Assembly: GCA_021736745.1 (NCBI GenBank)
Contig: JAIPFG010000141.1
Coordinates: 1 to 7,753 of the forward strand
Origin: Pseudomonadales bacterium
GTDB lineage: Bacteria > Pseudomonadota > Gammaproteobacteria > Pseudomonadales > IMCC2047
Direction of reading: 5' to 3'
DNA length: 7,753 nucleotides
In this document: piece after piece, positions 1 through 3,852 of the stretch
Position numbering within the stretch: the first letter of the stretch is position 1
Layout of the letters: every line of letters starts with the position of its first letter
The notes under the pieces: model-generated
Seen by the model: only the letters and a program-made list of their open reading frames with translations
Database searches by the model: none
What the model was told of the DNA's origin: nothing
Translations under genes and position numbers: made by a program

Positions 1-393
1 TGCTTCAGCCAGCAGCGCATGATCAACCGAACCACCATAAAATTTTGTTTTAATAATCTCTTCAAAAAAGTAGGACGCCAGCCATTTACCGATGTGCAAT
101 GAGCCAAAATCAATCCATTGGTCAATCTTTGCCTTGGCCTTTGCATCACCGCTGTATAATCGTGAATCACTGATCCGTGACAAGTATCGACAAATAGCCG
201 CGCTTTCATAAAGATAATCGCCTTCGTGTTCCAGAACAGGGACTTTCCCTAGTGGATGGCGCTGTAAATGCTCGGGAGTTTTATGTTCACCTTTGGCTGG
301 ATCCAAAGCGATATAGTCATAATCAAGACCGAGTTCCTCAGCGGTCAGCAGCACCTTGGTCAGATTAAATGTTGGGAAACCATAAATTTTCAT
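1..393 (-). CDS. Glutathione S-transferase family protein (3' end missing)
   Basis: The first 131 residues are present and the reading frame is still open at the left edge, so the C-terminal helical domain is cut. The N-terminal thioredoxin-like GST domain covers about residues 1-75: the opening MKIYGFPTFNLTKVLL strand-helix, the cis-proline at P52 in KVPVLEHEG, and the ESAAI segment (residues 63-67) whose Glu-Ser pair binds the gamma-glutamyl part of glutathione. The start of the alpha-helical domain follows (DQWIDFGS, about 91-98). No serine is obvious at the usual phi/theta catalytic position near residue 9; Thr8 or Asn10 are the nearest candidates. The protein is probably cytosolic and conjugates glutathione to electrophiles, but the substrate is unknown. 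The start is well supported: GGAAGGAG at 401-408 lies 7 bases before the ATG. The 26-base gap to the HxlR gene suggests co-transcription with it. Confidence 0.9.
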   Translation of the reverse strand, partial: MKIYGFPTFNLTKVLLTAEELGLDYDYIALDPAKGEHKTPEHLQRHPLGKVPVLEHEGDYLYESAAICRYLSRISDSRLYSGDAKAKAKIDQWIDFGSLHIGKWLASYFFEEIIKTKFYGGSVDHALLAEA

Positions 394-400
394 CAATATT

Positions 401-408
401 CTCCTTCC
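401..408 (-). promoter_or_regulatory. Shine-Dalgarno site of the GST gene
   Basis: On the minus strand this reads GGAAGGAG, a near-perfect ribosome binding site 7 bases before the GST ATG. It sits inside the short gap after the HxlR stop codon and fixes the GST start. Its strength contrasts with the absence of such a site before the upstream regulator gene. Confidence 0.85.
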
Positions 409-419
409 GGTTTATACTC

Positions 420-866
420 TTAAGTAACAAGAGCGTGTGAATTCAATAATGCATCGCGTTTGTCCCTGATGGCGGTACGCGTTTCCTTAATAAAACCGTC
501 AATATCCGATTCCAATCGCCTTCTAATCTCCTGAGGTACAGCAGTTTTATCACTGTACTTGATACCCCAACGTATCATTTCCAACAATACAGGCAGAAGG
601 TCTTCACCTTTTTCCGTTAACAGGTAAATATACTTCTTACGATCACTTGGATCTGGAAATTTTTGGATCAAACCGTTACCTTCTAACTGTTTTAGTCGAT
701 TCGCCAAGATATTTGTGGAAATTCGTTCAGGTGAACTGAGGAAATCGCCATAATTCTGTAATTGACGAAACAGCATATCGCGTACAATCAACAAACTCCA
801 TTTATCGCCAAACAGCTCCAACGAAAAGTTAACAGGGCATGATGATCTTGTAGTTTTTTCAGACAT
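420..866 (-). CDS. HxlR-family winged helix-turn-helix regulator
   Basis: A 148-residue DNA-binding protein of the HxlR family, which includes the quinone and redox sensors YodB and HypR of Bacillus. Family hallmarks are CPVNFSLELFGDKWSLLIVRDML near the N-terminus, the recognition region ISTNILANRLKQLEGNGLI, and the wing YIYLLTEKGEDLLPVL. There is a single cysteine, Cys10 directly before Pro11, where redox-sensing family members carry their reactive cysteine. An upstream in-frame ATG at 890 would add 8 residues (MQVKYNSP). I prefer 866 because the upstream ATG lies inside a palindromic operator and upstream of a TATAAT box, and because the family begins close to the CPVNF motif. Neither start has a Shine-Dalgarno site. 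It probably represses its own gene, the GST gene and the divergent MAPEG gene, but this is inferred from the layout. Confidence 0.9.
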   Translation of the reverse strand: MSEKTTRSSCPVNFSLELFGDKWSLLIVRDMLFRQLQNYGDFLSSPERISTNILANRLKQLEGNGLIQKFPDPSDRKKYIYLLTEKGEDLLPVLLEMIRWGIKYSDKTAVPQEIRRRLESDIDGFIKETRTAIRDKRDALLNSHALVT

Positions 867-872
867 AGGGCT

Positions 873-901
873 ATTATATTTTACTTGCATTGCGCAAGTA
901 A
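873..901 (-). promoter_or_regulatory. Promoter of the HxlR-GST operon
   Basis: On the minus strand TTACTT (896-901) and a perfect TATAAT (873-878) are separated by 17 bases. Transcription would start near 866-867, at or one base before the preferred ATG, which implies a leaderless or nearly leaderless message. The spacer and -35 are covered by palindrome 882-900, so a protein bound there would block RNA polymerase. The -10 is clear; the -35 is weak. Confidence 0.6.
882..900. promoter_or_regulatory. Palindromic operator O1 (19 bp)
   Basis: The sequence TACTTGCATTGCGCAAGTA is an inverted repeat with outer arms TACTTGC and GCAAGTA. It lies within the -35 to -10 region of the HxlR promoter and is almost identical to a second palindrome at 913-931. 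The TACT...AGTA ends resemble what I recall of the YodB-type operators of the HxlR family. Binding by the adjacent regulator is inferred. Confidence 0.75.
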
Positions 902-912
902 ACTAATACAAT

Positions 913-931
913 AACTTGCAATATGCAAGTT
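913..931. promoter_or_regulatory. Palindromic operator O2 (19 bp)
   Basis: The sequence AACTTGCAATATGCAAGTT has matching 8-base arms around a 3-base centre and shares the ACTTGC...GCAAGT core with O1. The centres of the two sites (891 and 922) are 31 bp apart, close to three helical turns, so two dimers would sit on the same DNA face. O2 overlaps the likely -35 of the MAPEG gene, so one protein could control both directions. Confidence 0.75.
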
Positions 932-942
932 GAAATTATTAT
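916..942 (+). promoter_or_regulatory. Possible promoter of the MAPEG gene
   Basis: TTGCAA (916-921) and TATTAT (937-942) are separated by 15 bases, shorter than ideal. The -35 lies within operator O2. Other AT-rich placements such as TAATAA at 946-951 are possible, so the exact element is uncertain. Confidence 0.35.
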
Positions 943-969
943 TTTTAATAACTGATAGGATTATGCCCC

Positions 970-1356
970 ATGACCACGCTCCCGATCACAAGTGTCTACG
1001 TTGCAGTTTTTGGTTTGTTATTCATGCTTTTCACTATACGAGTGGGGCTTGTCCGAATGCGCACTGGTATTTCATTTATGGACGGAGGTAACGAAATCTT
1101 ACTGCGCCGTATCAGAGCACACGGCAACTTTATCGAAACGGTGCCCTTAGCTTTGGCATTGATCGCACTCACAGAAATTAATGGGGCATCGGCAATCTTC
1201 GTCCATGGCATGGCCGCCACCTTACTCATCGCCCGTTTGATACATTATGTAACGCTTCAGGTAAAACCACTCGCATTAACCAGGGCTGTTGGAATGCTCG
1301 GTACGTTTGCTGTGTACTTAAGCTGTGCAGGGTGGCTGCTGAGTAAAACCGTCTAA
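970..1356 (+). CDS. MAPEG-family membrane protein (YecN-like)
   Basis: A 128-residue inner-membrane protein of the MAPEG family (membrane-associated proteins in eicosanoid and glutathione metabolism). Four hydrophobic helices are visible at about residues 8-24, 55-70, 72-91 and 105-124. The family signature is the loop DGGNEILLRRIRAHGNFIETVPLA (split here as DGGNEILLRR and IRAHGNFIETVPLA), with Arg49, His51, Asn53 and Glu56, followed by EINGA and ARLIHY. This pattern matches E. coli YecN, a protein of about the same length. Many family members bind glutathione, which fits the GST encoded on the other side of the regulator. The substrate is unknown. AGGA at 957-960 lies 9 bases before the ATG and supports this start. 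The gene ends 58 bases before the convergent peptidase gene. Confidence 0.88.
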   Translation: MTTLPITSVYVAVFGLLFMLFTIRVGLVRMRTGISFMDGGNEILLRRIRAHGNFIETVPLALALIALTEINGASAIFVHGMAATLLIARLIHYVTLQVKPLALTRAVGMLGTFAVYLSCAGWLLSKTV

Positions 1357-1414
1357 AGACTCAGTGACCTCTCTATGGCGGGAAGTTGTGGGGTTTTACT
1401 TTGATAAAACTGGC

Positions 1415-2233
1415 TTACTGCCATTCCTGCGGATTAACTTGATAAAACCCCCTTAACGCATTAAAAAGTTCGGGGTGCTCAGCCACCATTTGTGCCGGCT
1501 TTTCGAAGAAGGCTTCTGTGGCTACGGCAAAGAACTCTGCCGGGTTGGTTGCGCCGTAGTGATCCATGACGCTTTTCCGGTCATATTTAACATCCTTTTG
1601 CAGTCGTTCAAACTCACCGGAGAGAACTGACGCCCAGCTTGAGTAGCCAGAGCGCGAGGACAATAAAGGCGCACCGTTAGTTGTACCCGACTCGTCATCA
1701 AGTTGGTGTGCAAATTCATGCAATACCAAATTATGTCCGTCACTGAAATCCTTGGCGCCATGTTGCACATGGTCCCATGCCAGAATCACTCGCCCGGTAT
1801 TCCAGGACTCCCCCAGTAATCCTTGCCTTTGGTGAGTGACTACGCCCGCTTCCCCCACATCAACCCTGGGAGCCACAAATGCCGTGGGGTATACCAGAAC
1901 CGAACGCACCTTTGGATAAACAGCAGTTTTTCGATTTAATAACAATAAGCAGGCTTGCGCGGCAATAGTGACTCTGATTTCATCATTAAGCTCCAATCCC
2001 GCACAACCATAGAATTTTTTTTGATAAAGAAATTGGTTTATCCGTCGATGCCATTGTTCCCGAGATTCCGCCGACACTCGGGTATAAACCGGCAGTGATT
2101 TTGTCAATATTACACTGAAGCTCTCTGGAAAAGGCGCATTCACCGCACGCTGCAATCGGTATTTGGGCACCCAAACCGCGCCTGCAACCACTAACACTGA
2201 GATCAGCAAAAACCAGCCAGCCTCCAGCTGCAT
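1415..2233 (-). CDS. mtfA: MtfA-type zinc metallopeptidase, membrane-anchored
   Basis: A 272-residue M90-family peptidase related to E. coli MtfA, which is known for binding the glucose repressor Mlc and for aminopeptidase activity. The zinc site HEFAH is at residues 172-176 (H172 and H176 as ligands, E173 as catalytic acid) within LHEFAHQLDDESG. The third ligand is probably E233 in NPAEFFAVATEAFF, matching the DPAE segment of E. coli MtfA. Residues 7-22 form a hydrophobic segment followed by PKYRLQR, so the protein is predicted to be anchored in the inner membrane with its catalytic domain on the cytoplasmic side. E. coli MtfA lacks such an anchor. The ATG abuts the dusC stop codon (TAAATG), with a GAAGGG site about 11 bases upstream inside dusC, implying co-transcription and probably translational coupling. 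The physiological substrate here is unknown. Confidence 0.9.
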   Translation of the reverse strand: MQLEAGWFLLISVLVVAGAVWVPKYRLQRAVNAPFPESFSVILTKSLPVYTRVSAESREQWHRRINQFLYQKKFYGCAGLELNDEIRVTIAAQACLLLLNRKTAVYPKVRSVLVYPTAFVAPRVDVGEAGVVTHQRQGLLGESWNTGRVILAWDHVQHGAKDFSDGHNLVLHEFAHQLDDESGTTNGAPLLSSRSGYSSWASVLSGEFERLQKDVKYDRKSVMDHYGATNPAEFFAVATEAFFEKPAQMVAEHPELFNALRGFYQVNPQEWQ

Positions 2234-3217
2234 TTAGCAAACACCCTTCAGAGCAGGCCTTTTACTTTCAAGCCAGAGATGCGAGTCAATTGCAATGCGG
2301 ATTTCATGCTCCTTGGTCAGGCGTTTGATCTCCTGGAATAACATCTCGGCTCCCGGGTAATGCAGCCGTAAAAAAGATAACCACTGTTTTGTGCGATTAC
2401 CAACGTAACGAAGGTTCCACCGGTCACGACTTTCAAAATGCCGTTGCACTAAAACCAATACCTCTTGCCAGGACAGCGCTTTGACCGCGTGCCCTTGGTA
2501 TGACGATTTGATTTTGCGCGCCAAATCAGGACAAGCCAGTGCACCACGCCCTAGCATTAAATCCTTGCATCCACTGTCAACCATTGCTTGTCTTCCATCT
2601 TGCCACGTCCAGATTTCGCCATTAGCAATAATGGGAATACTTACTTTAGCCAAGAGTGGTTTAAGCTGATGCCAATGCGCGGGCGGTTTATACCCGTCCA
2701 AACGGGTGCGGGCATGAATACACAACTCGTTGGCCCCGGCCTCAACAATACTATTGGCAATATCCTCCAATAGGCTGCTGTCGTTAAATCCTAAACGAAT
2801 CTTTGCTGTCACCGGAATGGCTGGATCGACTGAATCCCTCACGGCCGCCACGATGGTGCTCAAACGCTTGGGCTCTTTCAACAGGACGGAGCCACCATCA
2901 TTACGGTTTACAATCTTGGCCGGACAGCCAAAATTCAGATCGATTCCCGGCGCCCCCAACAGCGCTGCCTGAGCAGCGTTAGCAGCCATCCAGGTAGGTT
3001 TGCCGCCCAGCAATTGAATGAAGACAGGCGTACCGGCACGAGTAAAACCGCCGTTATGCAATTCAGGACAATTACGAAAAAATACTCTCTCAGGAAATTT
3101 CTGGTCTGTTACTCGGACAAATTCCGTCACACAGCGATCGAAAGCGCCCAAGTCCGTGAGAATGTCACGCATTTCTTTGTCGACAACACCCTGCATAGGT
3201 GCAAGTATAAGGCGCAT
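2234..3217 (-). CDS. dusC: tRNA-dihydrouridine(16) synthase DusC
   Basis: A 327-residue flavin enzyme that reduces uridine to dihydrouridine in the tRNA D-loop using NADPH. It starts MRLILAPMQGVVD, as DusC does, and carries TEFVRVTDQ, PVFIQLLG, the catalytic-cysteine motif LNFGCPAK (Cys98, the same number as in E. coli DusC), KIRLGF, IPIIANGEIW and LMLGRGAL, followed by a helical C-terminal tRNA-binding domain with TKQWLSFLRLHYP. The ITEFVRV- and NGEIW-type segments and the overall length point to the DusC branch (position 16) rather than DusA or DusB. The C-terminus is about 12 residues longer than the E. coli protein. It lies 3 bases after the DUF1289 gene and directly before mtfA, so it is the middle gene of a compact operon. 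Confidence 0.95.
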   Translation of the reverse strand: MRLILAPMQGVVDKEMRDILTDLGAFDRCVTEFVRVTDQKFPERVFFRNCPELHNGGFTRAGTPVFIQLLGGKPTWMAANAAQAALLGAPGIDLNFGCPAKIVNRNDGGSVLLKEPKRLSTIVAAVRDSVDPAIPVTAKIRLGFNDSSLLEDIANSIVEAGANELCIHARTRLDGYKPPAHWHQLKPLLAKVSIPIIANGEIWTWQDGRQAMVDSGCKDLMLGRGALACPDLARKIKSSYQGHAVKALSWQEVLVLVQRHFESRDRWNLRYVGNRTKQWLSFLRLHYPGAEMLFQEIKRLTKEHEIRIAIDSHLWLESKRPALKGVC

Positions 3218-3220
3218 GTT

Positions 3221-3415
3221 TTACTCGGCAAGCCCGGCTTTGCGCATCCGATTATAACGACGATAGGTTTTTTTCAGCACCTCACTTTTTTTACCATCAT
3301 TCAGCGAGTTCCATTCCTCAATTTCTTTTTCTGTCCGAAAACAACCCTCACAGATTTTATTCTCATCCAGATGGCAAACCATGATGCAGGGGGATTTAAC
3401 GTAAGTTTTATTCAT
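3221..3415 (-). CDS. DUF1289 small four-cysteine protein
   Basis: A 64-residue cytosolic protein with the DUF1289 signature SPCIMVCHLDENKICEGCFR and then EIEEWNSL. Cysteines 10, 14, 22 and 25 form two close pairs that could hold a zinc ion or an iron-sulfur cluster; which one is not visible. The C-terminal half is basic (KKTYRRYNRMRKAG). E. coli YdhL belongs to the same family, and its function is not established. It ends 3 bases before dusC and is probably the first gene of the operon, suggesting a job near RNA modification, though this is only inference. I see no clear Shine-Dalgarno site or strong promoter upstream. Confidence 0.88.
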   Translation of the reverse strand: MNKTYVKSPCIMVCHLDENKICEGCFRTEKEIEEWNSLNDGKKSEVLKKTYRRYNRMRKAGLAE

Positions 3416-3499
3416 CGTACGGGAAACTATTTCGTAAAATTCAGGCCGCCCATTGTGGGCAAAAAATGATCAAATGGCTAGTAGTTTTAACCGACCGTT

Positions 3500-3536
3500 A
3501 GGCTAAGAGACTACCTAACCTCGCCCTCTCGACTAA
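3500..3536 (+). repeat. Left arm of imperfect inverted repeat around the small gene
   Basis: Two blocks, AGGCTAAGAGACT (3500-3512) and GCCCTCTCGACTAA (3523-3536), recur in the same order on the opposite strand beyond the other end of the small gene. The first block matches at 11 of 13 positions; the second has 8 identical bases and then a partial match. The arm also contains a local hairpin, GTTAGG...CCTAAC. Confidence 0.35.
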
Positions 3537-3542
3537 TCGAAA

Positions 3543-3719
3543 TCAAAGCCCTTTTACCTTTTGTTTTCCACAACGTTCGCACTGGAAAACCGTCACCAAT
3601 TTACCCTGTTTTGAATCAAAATGATTATCCTTTAAAATTTTCCATTTATGATGACCGTGCTGGCATAGAGCACGAGATTTTATTTTTGGCTTTTTGAAAG
3701 GGAGAATATCGGCCATCAT
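3543..3719 (-). CDS. Small zinc-ribbon-like protein, conserved hypothetical
   Basis: A 58-residue reading frame beginning MMADILPFKKPK and ending ERCGKQKVKGL. It has the paired ligands of a zinc ribbon: Cys19, His21 and His23/His24 in ALCQHGHHKW, then Cys47 and Cys50 in FQCERCGK. Around these the protein is lysine-rich, as expected of a small nucleic-acid-associated protein. It resembles short hypothetical proteins I recall from other gammaproteobacteria, which share the ADILPFKxPK opening, HKW and CERCG segments; this is from memory, not a search. The second ATG, at 3716, is an equally possible start and neither has a clear Shine-Dalgarno site. It is on the same strand as the kinase upstream and DUF1289 downstream, but gaps of more than 100 bases on both sides suggest its own transcript. 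Function unknown. Confidence 0.75.
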   Translation of the reverse strand: MMADILPFKKPKIKSRALCQHGHHKWKILKDNHFDSKQGKLVTVFQCERCGKQKVKGL

Positions 3720-3734
3720 TCAGTTGGATTCAGG

Positions 3735-3740
3735 ATTATA
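3735..3740 (-). promoter_or_regulatory. Candidate -10 box of the small zinc-ribbon gene
   Basis: On the minus strand this is a perfect TATAAT ending 15 bases before the first ATG, which would give a leader of roughly 8 bases. No good -35 is seen at the expected distance (TCTAGT at 3758-3763), so the call rests on the -10 and on the lack of a gene immediately upstream. Confidence 0.4.
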
Positions 3741-3756
3741 AATAGCCAATTAATCT

Positions 3757-3813
3757 TACTAGAGAGGGCATCAGATTGGTATAACCCAGGGACGGCTAAC
3801 AGTCATTTAGCCT
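3757..3813 (-). repeat. Right arm of imperfect inverted repeat around the small gene
   Basis: Reading the minus strand from 3813: AGGCTAAATGACT (3813-3801), then GCCCTCTCTAGTAA (3769-3756). The spacing between the blocks is about 21 bases longer than in the left arm, the extra part including GGGTTATACCAATCTG. GGCTAA/TTAGCC at 3794-3812 also forms a 6-bp hairpin about 40 bases after the kinase stop. No T-run follows it, so a terminator is not supported. Confidence 0.35.
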
Positions 3814-3852
3814 TCCTGACAGCGAATATTTTAGCTTATTGCCTGTAATTAT

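Noticed and set aside
1393..1410. GTTTTA/TAAAAC inverted repeat between the convergent MAPEG and mtfA genes, as a shared terminator
   Set aside because: The stem is only 6 bp and almost all A-T, and no T-run follows on either strand. A second distant TAAAACCCC at 1444-1452 does not improve it.
3448..3460. GCCCATTGTGGGC palindrome upstream of the DUF1289 gene, as an operator
   Set aside because: The arms are 5 bases, there is no second copy, and no convincing promoter could be placed next to it.
3014..3469. 151-codon plus-strand frame across the start of dusC and the DUF1289 gene
   Set aside because: It is antisense to two clearly conserved proteins and its translation shows no family features. 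Other long antisense frames inside dusC, mtfA and the kinase gene were discarded for the same reason.
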